DNA from: Poriferisodalis sp965215815
Lineage (GTDB): Bacteria; Actinomycetota; Acidimicrobiia; Acidimicrobiales; Poriferisodalaceae
Direction of reading: 5' to 3'
Length of the DNA stretch: 64,000 nt
Assembly (NCBI RefSeq): GCF_965215815.1
Contig: NZ_CBDCEO010000012.1
Location: 1,747,026 to 1,811,025, forward strand
The translations under genes and the position numbers were made by a program. Below the pieces are notes generated by a model that worked only from the letters and a program-made list of their open reading frames with translations, made no database searches and was not told the DNA's origin. This document shows positions 29,080 through 36,841 of this stretch, in pieces. The stretch's first letter is position 1; the number at the start of each line of letters is the position of its first letter.

Positions 29080-31902
29080 TCACGCGGCGAGGGCAGTGGC
29101 GAGTTCGTCGAGCAGGGCGTCAAGCTCGTCGCCGAAGAGCTGGCGGGCTTTGCCGAGGCCGCCTTGGGTGCTGAAGGGCGGTGCCATCAATTCGGTGGGC
29201 TCGATGCCGAGGTTGGTGGCGATGCGGTCCTTCACTAGCTCCAAGTACGCCGCTTGCTCCTGCGAGAACGAGCGGCCATTGTTCGACTGCTGCAGCAACC
29301 ACGCTTCGAAGCGCTCGTCGACCAGATCTGGGTATGACACCAGCACTTGGGCATCGCCGAGCGTGTAGCGGACGAGGCTGACCAAGTCGGTGCTGACTCG
29401 GTGGCCCGAACCGCGCACCTTCGAGGCGTCGAGCGTCTCGTAGGCCTCCCACAGCCCCTCCGGGGTCCAGCGATGCGGCGGTCGCTTGATTGCGTTCGCC
29501 AGTTCCTTGATGTCGTCATAGCCGAGGCCCCCGCCGTACGGCTGGCTGTACAGCACCTGAAGCGCGGTTATCTCGTCCCTGTTGGCGTCGATGAACTGCC
29601 GCCACGATTCGACCTGGGCTCGGGCACGGTCGGCCGCTTCCCGGGAGAACCGACCGGAGATCACCTGGTCCTTCGACGCCGTGTCAATCACCTGCTCGTA
29701 GCTGCGCCTGACATCGATCAGCTTCTCCCGCAACGCGGAGTTGCCTGCCAGCGGCTTCACCGCCTCACGGATCATCGCCGCGCCGGCGGCCTTGACCTGA
29801 TCGGGTGTGGGATCGCCACCAGCTTCAGCCGCTGCAGCCTCGTACTGGCGATCGACATCGAGGGCGTCCACCATGCCGCGCACGAGGTCCGTCAGGCCGA
29901 CTCCTGCCACGTTCTCCACCTCAGCACGATCCGCTGCTGTCATCCGCCGATTCAGCCGGGTGAGCCGGGATGCGACCGACGACACCACATCGGGATCGGT
30001 CGAGCCAAGTCCGATGTTGTTGAGCAGCTTGTCAAAGCTCACTGTCCGCTGGCGGTCCATCGGCACGGTGTCATGAAGCTCGGCTTCGGTTACGCCGACG
30101 GCGTCCACGATCACGAAGCGATCCTTGGCGGCAGCATCGGGCGTGACCGCGCGCAGCTGATCGCTGTCGATTACCCGCACGCCCCGCCCCTTCATCTGCT
30201 CGAAGAAGTTGCGGCTGCGCACCATGCGCATGAACACCACGCACTCGATCGGCTTCACGTCGGTCCCGGTGGCGATCATGTCCACAGTCACAGCAATTCG
30301 CGTCGTGTAGCTGGTTCGGAACTGCTGCAGCAGCTCCTCGGGCTTGTTGCCAGCGTCTCCCGAGCGGTAGGTGATCTTCACCGCCCCCTCGTTGCCGAGC
30401 CCGAACTCCTGCCGGACGATCTTGACGATGTCCTCGGCGTGGCTGTCGTCCTTGGCGAAGATCAACGTCTTGGGGATGTGCCGCAGCAAGCCGTCGTCAC
30501 GGCGCTCGCGGTCAGGGAATATCTCCGGCAGCGAATTGCGCAGCGTGCGCACGACCGTGCGGATCTGATCGGGTGCCACCACTCGTCTGTCGAGCTGGTT
30601 GGCGTCGTAGGTGATGTCCTCGTCGATCTTCTCCAAGCGGTGCTCGCGTGTGTCGCGGTCGCGGAACTTGGTTACGAATTCGGCGGGGACAGTGCCGCCG
30701 GACTCCGTGATCTCGGTGCGGATGCGAAACACGTCGAAGTCCACGTTCACCCGGTCGGCTACCGCTTGGGCATGCCCGTACTCCATGACGAGGTTCTGAT
30801 CGAAGAACCCGAATGTCTGCTTGCCAGGTGTTGCGGTGAGGCCCACGAGGAATGCATCGAAGTACTCGAGCACCTGACGCCACACGCCATATATGGAGCG
30901 GTGGCACTCGTCGATGATGATCAGGTCGTAGGACTCAATCGGCACCGCCGGGTTGTACACGACATCGACAGGCGCGGCCGGTGCGGTGTCGAAACCGCTT
31001 TTTTCGTCAAGGGCTTCGTCGAAGTCGTCGTCGCCACGCAGGATCGAATGCAGCCTCTGGATCGTGCAGATGTGGACCTTGGTGGCGGCCTCATCAGCCA
31101 TCTCAAGCCGTGACGACGTGAGATGCCGGACGTTGTAGAGCTCAGTGAACTTGCGGCCATCGTCCGGTGTGGAGAAGCCTTGGAACTCCCGGAGCGCCTG
31201 ACGTCCGAGATTCGCCCGATCAACAAGGAAGAGAATCCGCTGGGCGCCGGCGTGACGCAGAAGGCGGTAGCAGACGTTGGCGGCAGTGAAGGTCTTGCCT
31301 GAGCCCGTGGCCATCTGGATGAGCGCCCGGGGGCGGTTGGAGCGGAACGACTGCTCAAGATTGCGAATGGCCTCGGCCTGGGCAGGCCAAAGGTGCGCCG
31401 CATCGGTGCCGAGATCGGGCAGCAGCTGCGCGCCAGCACGCAATCCAGGCGCGCGACCCTCGCCCTCCGTATGGTCCTCGTGCCAGCGAGCCAAGGTCTC
31501 GGGACGGTGGAATGCGAACACCCGCCGACTCGTTGGCAAAGGGTCCAGCCCGCACGTGAACCGCGTCTCGGTGCCAGTGGATTCGTAGCCGAAAGGCAGT
31601 GCCCCGTCGACCTCGATGGCAGGCAGCGCCTCCGGGTACGCCGCCTGATACTTGCGAGTCTGTGGCTCAACACCCGTGAGCGTCATGCCGGCCTTCTTGG
31701 CCTCAATGACGCCGACCGCCTGGCTGTCCACGTAGAGCACGTAGTCGGCGGGCCCCGCCGTGGTCGGCACCTCGCGAACAGCAACACCCTGAGCCGCTGC
31801 CACCGCCGCGCTCTTGTAGTCCTGCACGACCCAGCCGCAGGCCTCCAGCTGCTCGTCGATGTCGCGACGGGCCTTCTGTTCGGGGGCCAAGTAGTCAGTC
31901 AC
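29080..31902 (-). CDS. hsdR: Type I restriction enzyme, motor/nuclease subunit
   Basis: 940 residues from GTG 31902. The N-terminal nuclease has D53...E67-A-K69 (VLYVDSQAVGVIEAKK); the SF2 translocase has MATGSGKT (197-204) and DECH (from D331), and later FMRMVRSRNFFEQMKGRGVR. The C-terminal ~230 residues match the EcoEI-type R-subunit C-terminal domain that binds the methylase. HsdR is the ATP-driven translocase and nuclease that cuts unmodified DNA. It appears to be the first gene of the leftward operon hsdR - small pair - hsdS. GGGGA precedes the GTG. Confidence 0.93.
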   Translation of the reverse strand: MTDYLAPEQKARRDIDEQLEACGWVVQDYKSAAVAAAQGVAVREVPTTAGPADYVLYVDSQAVGVIEAKKAGMTLTGVEPQTRKYQAAYPEALPAIEVDGALPFGYESTGTETRFTCGLDPLPTSRRVFAFHRPETLARWHEDHTEGEGRAPGLRAGAQLLPDLGTDAAHLWPAQAEAIRNLEQSFRSNRPRALIQMATGSGKTFTAANVCYRLLRHAGAQRILFLVDRANLGRQALREFQGFSTPDDGRKFTELYNVRHLTSSRLEMADEAATKVHICTIQRLHSILRGDDDFDEALDEKSGFDTAPAAPVDVVYNPAVPIESYDLIIIDECHRSIYGVWRQVLEYFDAFLVGLTATPGKQTFGFFDQNLVMEYGHAQAVADRVNVDFDVFRIRTEITESGGTVPAEFVTKFRDRDTREHRLEKIDEDITYDANQLDRRVVAPDQIRTVVRTLRNSLPEIFPDRERRDDGLLRHIPKTLIFAKDDSHAEDIVKIVRQEFGLGNEGAVKITYRSGDAGNKPEELLQQFRTSYTTRIAVTVDMIATGTDVKPIECVVFMRMVRSRNFFEQMKGRGVRVIDSDQLRAVTPDAAAKDRFVIVDAVGVTEAELHDTVPMDRQRTVSFDKLLNNIGLGSTDPDVVSSVASRLTRLNRRMTAADRAEVENVAGVGLTDLVRGMVDALDVDRQYEAAAAEAGGDPTPDQVKAAGAAMIREAVKPLAGNSALREKLIDVRRSYEQVIDTASKDQVISGRFSREAADRARAQVESWRQFIDANRDEITALQVLYSQPYGGGLGYDDIKELANAIKRPPHRWTPEGLWEAYETLDASKVRGSGHRVSTDLVSLVRYTLGDAQVLVSYPDLVDERFEAWLLQQSNNGRSFSQEQAAYLELVKDRIATNLGIEPTELMAPPFSTQGGLGKARQLFGDELDALLDELATALAA

Positions 31903-32089
31903 GAAGTCCCCAGATCACGATCACCAACCCGCACCAGCGGTCATCGTACGATCTCGCTCTGGCCGGCGGAAGCGTCACTCGGCATGTCCCGAACAACGAC
32001 ACCTCACGTCGTCCTGCCGGGACCCGTGGTTCCGGACCGACCGTGATCCTTGTCGAGACGACTAGCTGTCAGTAGTTGGAGGGGCCACC

Positions 32090-32353
32090 ATGCCACCGAA
32101 ATTTGTTCCTGCAGAGGCGTTTCCGCCGGGTGAGCATCTGCGTGACGAGTTCACCGAGCGTGGCTGGACGGTCGCACAACTGGCCGGGATGATGGGCCGA
32201 CCGTCTCGTGTCGTTTCGGAGATCGTTGAGGCCCAAATTGAGATCACGCCGGATCTGGCGCAAGCGCTCTCCGTAGCTCTCGGCACATCGACCCAACTGT
32301 GGCTCAACCTCGAAGAGACCTACCGGCTACACACGCGCACCCATGGCACGTAG
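32090..32353 (+). CDS. higA: HigA-like XRE-family antitoxin (solitary)
   Basis: 87 residues with GGAGGGG 6 bases before the ATG. HLRDEFTERGWTVAQLAGMMGRPSRVVSEIV is a helix-turn-helix of the HigA/VapI type, and LALGTSTQLWLNLEETY is the family's characteristic end. HigB normally lies just upstream, but no RelE-like toxin is found between hsdR and this gene, nor downstream on this strand. It overlaps the convergent doc gene by 27 bases. It may regulate hsdR or a distant toxin, or be an orphan. Confidence 0.75.
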   Translation: MPPKFVPAEAFPPGEHLRDEFTERGWTVAQLAGMMGRPSRVVSEIVEAQIEITPDLAQALSVALGTSTQLWLNLEETYRLHTRTHGT

Positions 32354-32716
32354 CGCTGCTGCGATGTCCTCCACGCCGATGTCGCTCGATGCAACGCTCA
32401 TGACGAGGTCGTAGACGGCGTCGTTGGCTGCGGCGCTCACGCTTGCGTCATTGAGTTCCAAGAACACGGCCGTGACAAGCCAGCCGAGACGCTTGTTGCC
32501 ATCGACCAGCGGATGGTTGTTGACCACCGAGTGCAGCAATGCCGCCGCCTTGGACCAGATGTCGGGGTAGGCGTCTTCGCCGAACGCGGAAGCCTGCGGT
32601 CGCGCCGCTGCCGCCCCAAGGAGGCCGATGTCGCGAATCGGCGGCGGATCGCCGAGCAACCGGCGCGCCAGCTCGACGAGATCCTCGGTGTCGAGGTACT
32701 CAAAGCCCTGGTTCAC
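32327..32716 (-). CDS. doc: Doc-type Fic-fold toxin
   Basis: 129 residues from GTG 32716. The Doc motif is HPLVDGNKRLGW, preceded by KAAALLHSVVNN, as in P1 Doc, which phosphorylates EF-Tu. The gene overlaps its antitoxin by GTGA. In contrast to the Fic protein at 6-7.5 kb this has NKR rather than GNGR, so a kinase-type activity is expected. Its 3' end overlaps higA on the other strand. Confidence 0.85.
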   Translation of the reverse strand: MNQGFEYLDTEDLVELARRLLGDPPPIRDIGLLGAAAARPQASAFGEDAYPDIWSKAAALLHSVVNNHPLVDGNKRLGWLVTAVFLELNDASVSAAANDAVYDLVMSVASSDIGVEDIAAALRAMGARV

Positions 32717-32916
32717 TCGCCCAGGCGCCTGAGTGCGTCGCCATGACGTTCCATGATGAGATCGACTGCCGAGGTGACGCGGTCCCGGTGTTCGGCCTTG
32801 GTGACGTACTCCCGCACCGCTCGCCGGGCTGCTTCTTGCATGGAGGTGCCATCAAGAACCGCTCGCCGCCGCAATGCGTCTTGCTCTTCGGGGGTGAGCC
32901 TCAGTGTCATCGCCAT
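32713..32916 (-). CDS. Ribbon-helix-helix antitoxin of the Doc toxin
   Basis: 67 residues from ATG 32916. MAMTLRLTPEEQDALRRRA and TSMQEAARRAVREYV form a ribbon-helix-helix domain, with an acidic/basic helical tail (RVTSAVDLIMERHGDALRRL). The start is supported by TACCAT 7 bases upstream (leaderless) and by a flanking palindrome. A longer upstream frame is not credible. P1-type doc normally pairs with Phd; a ribbon-helix-helix partner is a known variant of doc modules. Confidence 0.78.
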   Translation of the reverse strand: MAMTLRLTPEEQDALRRRAVLDGTSMQEAARRAVREYVTKAEHRDRVTSAVDLIMERHGDALRRLGE

Positions 32917-32923
32917 GAGACGA

Positions 32924-32942
32924 ATGGTATCAAGTCGATACC
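32924..32942 (-). promoter_or_regulatory. Operator/promoter of the antitoxin-doc operon
   Basis: GGTATC (32926-32931) and GATACC (32937-32942) form a perfect inverted repeat with a 5-base spacer. The -10 TACCAT (minus strand, 32924-32929) overlaps the proximal arm, so bound antitoxin would block polymerase. Confidence 0.6.
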
Positions 32943-33046
32943 AAGAGGCGTTCGACGATCTTGAGCATGGCGCCAAGCAATCGGGCGTCAACCCCAATGT
33001 CCACCTGGATCCGGGCCGGCGAGCCCGCATCGCGGAGGGCTCAGCA

Positions 33047-33066
33047 GACTAGTCTTATATCTAGTC
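33047..33066 (+). promoter_or_regulatory. Operator/promoter of phd-vapC (33 kb)
   Basis: GACTAG (33047-33052) and CTAGTC (33061-33066) flank TCTTATAT, which contains the probable -10 (TTATAT). The first start codon is ~33 bases downstream, so unlike its neighbours this message has a short leader. Confidence 0.5.
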
Positions 33067-33098
33067 AGTCAAGGTCAAACGGCGGGTTAGGCGGATCA

Positions 33099-33359
33099 GT
33101 GAGCGGCACATGGCAAGTACAGGAGGCGAAGGCTCGATTCAGCGAGTTCCTCGAATCGAGCCTGGCCGAGGGACCCCAGGTCGTCACCCGGCGCGGCATC
33201 CCCGCAGCCGTACTCGTGCCGATCGACCAGTGGGAGCGCGTACGCGATGCGGCGCATCCGAACCTGCGGGATTGGCTGCTCGACCCACGCGCACGCACCG
33301 AAGCACTCACCCCTGATCGACGCGAGCTTGCTCTGCGTCCGCCTCCCGAGTTCGGGTAG
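33099..33359 (+). CDS. Phd/YefM-type antitoxin
   Basis: 86 residues from GTG 33099. TWQVQEAKARFSEFLE, then GPQVVTRRGIPAAVLVPIDQW, are textbook Phd/YefM motifs; the C-terminal half (LRDWLLDP, LALRPPPEFG) is the toxin-binding tail. A longer open frame to 32961 lacks family sequence. The PIN toxin begins 6 bases after the stop. Confidence 0.85.
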   Translation: MSGTWQVQEAKARFSEFLESSLAEGPQVVTRRGIPAAVLVPIDQWERVRDAAHPNLRDWLLDPRARTEALTPDRRELALRPPPEFG

Positions 33360-33365
33360 CTCCCT

Positions 33366-33788
33366 GTGTACCTGCTCGACACCAATGTGGTGTCGGAGTT
33401 GCGACGCCCCCGGCCGAACGTCGCTGTCGTCCGGTGGTTCGAACACGTTCAACCGGAGCAACTCTTCCTCTCAGCGTTGACGATCGGCGAGATTCAGGCA
33501 GGCATCGAGCTCACACGTGAGCAGGACAAGGCAAAAGCAGACGAGATCGAGGCATGGCTCGATGAGCAGGTGCTCGACGGTCACAACATCTTGTCGATGG
33601 ACGCACCGGCGTTTCGCGAGTGGGCCCGCCTGATGCGACGACGTTCCGACACGTTGGCCCAGGACGCCATGATCGCCGCCACAGCCCGAGTGCATCGACT
33701 CACTGTCGTCACCAGAAACACGAGGGATTTCGAGGATTTCGACGTTTCCCTCCTCAATCCGTTCGCCACCGAACCCGACGCCGAGTAG
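33366..33788 (+). CDS. vapC: VapC-type PIN-domain toxin
   Basis: 140 residues from GTG 33366. YLLDTNVVSELRRPRPN (first catalytic Asp), LSALTIGEIQAGIEL (Glu), LAQDAMIAATARVH (Asp) and VVTRNTRDFEDFDV (last Asp) are all present, typical of FitB/VapC endoribonucleases. The module is complete with the Phd-type antitoxin upstream. Its last 35 bases overlap the end of the convergent vapC gene. Confidence 0.9.
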   Translation: MYLLDTNVVSELRRPRPNVAVVRWFEHVQPEQLFLSALTIGEIQAGIELTREQDKAKADEIEAWLDEQVLDGHNILSMDAPAFREWARLMRRRSDTLAQDAMIAATARVHRLTVVTRNTRDFEDFDVSLLNPFATEPDAE

Positions 33789-34236
33789 CTGGCTCTACAC
33801 GGCCGGGGAGTGCTGCGCCCGGTACAGACACGGCGACGATCTCGAGATCGGTGATGCCCTCGAAGTCTGCGGGATTGGCGGTGTACAGGGGCAGACCGTT
33901 GGAGATTGCTGTGGCGGCGATGAGCGCGTCGTAGGCGCGTGCTGCGGGCTTGCGTCCAGATGCCCGCAGGTCGGCGGCAACCCGGCCGAATGCCCTGGCT
34001 GCGGCATCGTCGAAGGGCAGCGGATCGAAGTCGGCCTCCGCTTGCTGCAAGTGGGCCTGACGCCTCCGTCGCTCTGCGGCGTCGGAGGCTGCCAGTGGCC
34101 CGACCGACAGCTCAGCGAGCGTGATCGTCGTGATGGTTGGCTCCGCGGGCAGCATCCCAGCGTCGGCGATTCGCGGCAGGCCGATCACCGCGTTGGTGTC
34201 GAGCACCCCGCGAACGTGCAGGTGCGGGGCGCTCAC
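33754..34236 (-). CDS. vapC: VapC-type PIN-domain toxin
   Basis: 160 residues from GTG 34236; GTGA overlaps the stop of its antitoxin. VRGVLDTNAVIGLPRI, TTITLAELSVG, AARAYDALIAATAISNG and YTANPADFEGITDLEIV give the PIN acidic set. The C-terminal ~17 Arg-rich residues run into the neighbouring convergent vapC and are probably an unselected extension. It is the toxin of a leftward Phd-VapC pair, distinct from the rightward pair it abuts. Confidence 0.85.
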   Translation of the reverse strand: MSAPHLHVRGVLDTNAVIGLPRIADAGMLPAEPTITTITLAELSVGPLAASDAAERRRRQAHLQQAEADFDPLPFDDAAARAFGRVAADLRASGRKPAARAYDALIAATAISNGLPLYTANPADFEGITDLEIVAVSVPGAALPGRVEPATRRRVRWRTD

Positions 34237-34469
34237 AAGGACGGGTCCATCACGTCGTCAATGTCGGAACGAAGCCGCACTGGGTCGACATGTGGCAGGT
34301 GCTTCCAACGTTCGAGCAGCGTCGAGGCATCGAGGGCTCGGCGGGGCAAGGGACGCAGTTCCGCCACCGGCCGACCCGACCGGGTGACCGTGAGCCGTTC
34401 ACCCGCCTGCACACGATCCACAACATCGCCCCCATGGTTGCGAAGCTGCCGGATGGTCACCTCGTCCAT
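34233..34469 (-). CDS. Phd-type antitoxin
   Basis: 78 residues. MDEVTIRQLRNHGGDVVDRV followed by GERLTVTRSGRPVAELRPL is the Phd/YefM family start; the acidic tail (VRLRSDIDDVMDPSL) binds the toxin. TACATT lies exactly 6 bases before the ATG (leaderless), and a near-perfect palindrome overlaps it. It is coupled to vapC by a GTGA overlap. Confidence 0.85.
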   Translation of the reverse strand: MDEVTIRQLRNHGGDVVDRVQAGERLTVTRSGRPVAELRPLPRRALDASTLLERWKHLPHVDPVRLRSDIDDVMDPSL

Positions 34470-34475
34470 GTCTTC

Positions 34476-34495
34476 AATGTATCACTGGTGAGACA
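34476..34495 (-). promoter_or_regulatory. Operator/promoter of the leftward phd-vapC pair
   Basis: TGTATCAC-TG-GTGAGACA (34478-34495), inverted repeat with one mismatch in 8. The -10 TACATT (minus, 34476-34481) overlaps its inner end. Confidence 0.55.
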
Positions 34496-34646
34496 CCTTG
34501 GACTAACGGCGGCTGATGTCGGCATCAGAGTGATTGTCGCCGAAGGCTGAACACCACACATCAGCACCCGCCCGCCCACAGGAGTCCCCGTCACCACGGC
34601 GAGGCCAAGCCGCGGTATACCGGGGACTCACGACCGCGTTAGAGGG

Positions 34647-35639
34647 ATGGCCGCAACTATGACAAACAGATTCGTCGCTGCGATGGCCTTCACAGCGCTG
34701 GTGTTATCGGCGCTGTCGCTGTTCGTCGCGTTGGGTGCCACCGATGATCAGGTGACTTCGCCGGCCACCGAGGTTGCCCCGCCGACAACCGCTTCTGTTG
34801 CCGTCGAGGCACCGAGCACGACGGCCGCCCGTCTGGCTGCGAACACATCGGACGAAGTCGCCCTTGTCACGGCACCCGCTGCTACCGAACCGCCCTCGAC
34901 GGCTGCGGTGACACCGGCCACGACGGCACCGCTTCCCGGCACGCCGTCGGCAGTCGGACCGGCAGCGGGCACACAGCTCGGCGTTGTCGGCGTCAGCCAT
35001 GACGATTTCCTCAACGTCCGCGACGCGCCCAACGGCAACGTCGTCGCCACGCTCACGCTGCGCATCGCAAACTCGGCCAGTGGCGAGCAGTCGATCCTGG
35101 TCGGAAGTCCCGACGCCACCGAGACCATTGCGACGCTGGACGTCGTAGGCGTGACAGCCACAGGTCGCACACGCCACCTGCGCACCAGCACTTGGCACGA
35201 GATACAAGCCGGCCCGGTCACCGGATGGGCCAGCAGCAACTACCTCGCCCCGCTGTCACCTGACACCCGGCTCGATGTGACCGCACAAGTCTTGGGTGCC
35301 ATCGGCCCCACCCCGTCGGCACCGACCATGACCGAACTCGCCCAACAGGTCGCCGCCGAATTCGCCTCCGACGAACCACCGTCACGCATCAGATTCACGT
35401 CCGCGACGAGTGCGTTCGAAGCCTTGGCCGAACTCACTGTCGATGTGGTCGGCCAACCCGACGACGCAATACGCGGCTATCGCTTGTGGATCACCGCTGA
35501 AACCGCCGGAGACTGGATGGCCGCCCTCACCGACGGCGACATCAACACCGACGCAGGCCCCTACACGCTGCGAAGTGCTGCAGCCACACCCCTGTGCTAC
35601 AGCCACCGCGGCGTCGGCAACGACGGCAACTGCAACTAG
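34647..35639 (+). CDS. Exported protein with SH3b-like domain
   Basis: 330 residues from ATG 34647, or 326 from ATG 34659. An uncleaved anchor or signal peptide (FVAAMAFTALVLSALSLFVA) precedes a long Thr/Pro/Ala-rich linker (about 35-105), then a bacterial SH3-like fold: GVSHDDFLNVRDAPNGNVVA, followed by TWHEIQAGPVTGWASSNYL. SH3b domains bind peptidoglycan peptides. The C-terminal ~120 residues are unassigned and end with a possible disulfide (CYSHRGVGNDGNC). It probably acts at the cell wall. It stands alone; a TATACC about 30 bases upstream may be its -10. Confidence 0.65.
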   Translation: MAATMTNRFVAAMAFTALVLSALSLFVALGATDDQVTSPATEVAPPTTASVAVEAPSTTAARLAANTSDEVALVTAPAATEPPSTAAVTPATTAPLPGTPSAVGPAAGTQLGVVGVSHDDFLNVRDAPNGNVVATLTLRIANSASGEQSILVGSPDATETIATLDVVGVTATGRTRHLRTSTWHEIQAGPVTGWASSNYLAPLSPDTRLDVTAQVLGAIGPTPSAPTMTELAQQVAAEFASDEPPSRIRFTSATSAFEALAELTVDVVGQPDDAIRGYRLWITAETAGDWMAALTDGDINTDAGPYTLRSAAATPLCYSHRGVGNDGNCN

Positions 35640-36118
35640 CGCCTCAGCTACCGACGGAGCCCTTGGCGTGTCGCTCGTCTCGGCCCCAGCGTGAGCGGTG
35701 GCCATATTCGGGACACTGCGATATTTCGGCCGGCCCGAGATGCCGGGCTCGACCCCGACATCGATACGCGCCCGGCGGCGCTACGCGTAGATCGAAAGGC
35801 CGCTGATCTGAAGCTCGGGGCGAACCGACACAATTCCGACCGCATCGCCGATTGCCATGTGCGCCAGCACGTCGATGAGCATCTCGAGCACAGCCGTCGC
35901 CATGGTCTGCCCTCCTTGTGGCCCACCGTCATTGCTGCGATTTGCGCCTGCGCCGCGCTGGTCCTGTCGGCTCTGCCGGAGTGTCTTCGGCAGTTGGTTC
36001 GAACAATTCGATGAATGAGCCAATGAACTTCAATCCGAGCAGGCGTTCTTTGTGAAATCAGACTCTGTTCGGACCCATTCGGTTCCCTGCTGTTGAGGAT
36101 CCGATCGGCGAGCGATCG
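35640..36118. other. Intergenic region downstream of nagB
   Basis: It lies between the convergent SH3b gene and nagB. The only supported content is the short excisionase-like remnant at 35781-35903. No clear terminator with a T-run is seen. Confidence 0.35.
35781..35903 (-). pseudogene. Truncated excisionase/HTH-antitoxin-like N-terminus
   Basis: 40 codons with an excellent ribosome-binding site (AAGGAGG, 7 bases before ATG). The sequence VLEMLIDVLAHMAIGDAVGI then VSVRPELQISG resembles the region preceding the helix-turn-helix of excisionase-type antitoxins, which pair with PIN toxins. The stop comes where the helix-turn-helix should begin, and no PIN gene follows, so it looks like a stub. 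It could instead be a genuine small protein. Confidence 0.35.
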
Positions 36119-36841
36119 CTAGAGGAGCGATGCGGCGTCTGGGTCGAGGACGATCGTCGCGCTCGAATGGAGTTGCAGAGCTGAGGCGGGGACCATCTCG
36201 CACACCGGGCCATGCACTGCTCTTGCCACAGCCGCGGCTTTGCGTTCACCGCACGCCAGCAGCAACAGCTCAGCCGCCGCAAGGATGGTGGAGATCCCCT
36301 GCGTTATGGCCCGCCCAGGAACGGGCCGGCCGTCGCTGAAGAAGTCCGCATTGTCGGAACGGGTCTGCTCGCTGAGGGTCACGATGCGAGTGACGCTGTC
36401 AAACGCAGAACCTGGTTCGTTGAAGGCGATGTGCCCATTTGACCCGATGCCCAGAATCTGCAGGCCGATTGGTGCACTGCGAACCAAGTGCTCGTAGCGA
36501 CAGCACTCGCCGGCGAGATCGGGCGCGTCGGGATCAGGGCAGTGAACTGCATCGCGGCGTAGGTCGACCTGCTGGGTCAGCTCCCGCTTCACGACGCTGC
36601 GAAAACGGCACGGATCGTCAGGATCGATGCCCGCGTACTCATCAAGCAGGTACACGTCGACGCCAGCGAAACTGAGGCCCTCATGTTGGTGGCGTCGAAC
36701 CAGCTCGGCATACAGCGCCTCGGTCGTGCGCCCGGTTGCAACCCCAAGGCTTGCTCGTCGCTGATCGCGCACGAAGCCTTCGACAATGACGGCTGCGCAT
36801 TGCGAGGCAGCCACTCGATCCTCAGCGACGATGATCCTCAT
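36119..36841 (-). CDS. nagB: Glucosamine-6-phosphate deaminase
   Basis: 240 residues. SLGVATGRTTEALYAELVRR, VYLLDEYAGI, LQILGIGSNGHIAFNEPGS and ITQGISTILAAAELLLLACG are the sugar-phosphate loop, catalytic Asp-Glu-Tyr, and GxGxDGHIAFNEP-type active-site motifs of NagB (here SNGHI). It converts glucosamine-6-P to fructose-6-P and ammonia in the cytosol. The start overlaps the kinase stop by ATGA. It is the last intact gene of the leftward transporter operon and marks the pathway as amino-sugar catabolism. No nagA is present. Confidence 0.9.
   Translation of the reverse strand: MRIIVAEDRVAASQCAAVIVEGFVRDQRRASLGVATGRTTEALYAELVRRHQHEGLSFAGVDVYLLDEYAGIDPDDPCRFRSVVKRELTQQVDLRRDAVHCPDPDAPDLAGECCRYEHLVRSAPIGLQILGIGSNGHIAFNEPGSAFDSVTRIVTLSEQTRSDNADFFSDGRPVPGRAITQGISTILAAAELLLLACGERKAAAVARAVHGPVCEMVPASALQLHSSATIVLDPDAASLL

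Noticed and set aside
29347..31113. 588-codon plus-strand frame opposite hsdR
   Set aside because: Antisense shadow; hsdR has complete nuclease, helicase and C-terminal motifs in the other strand.
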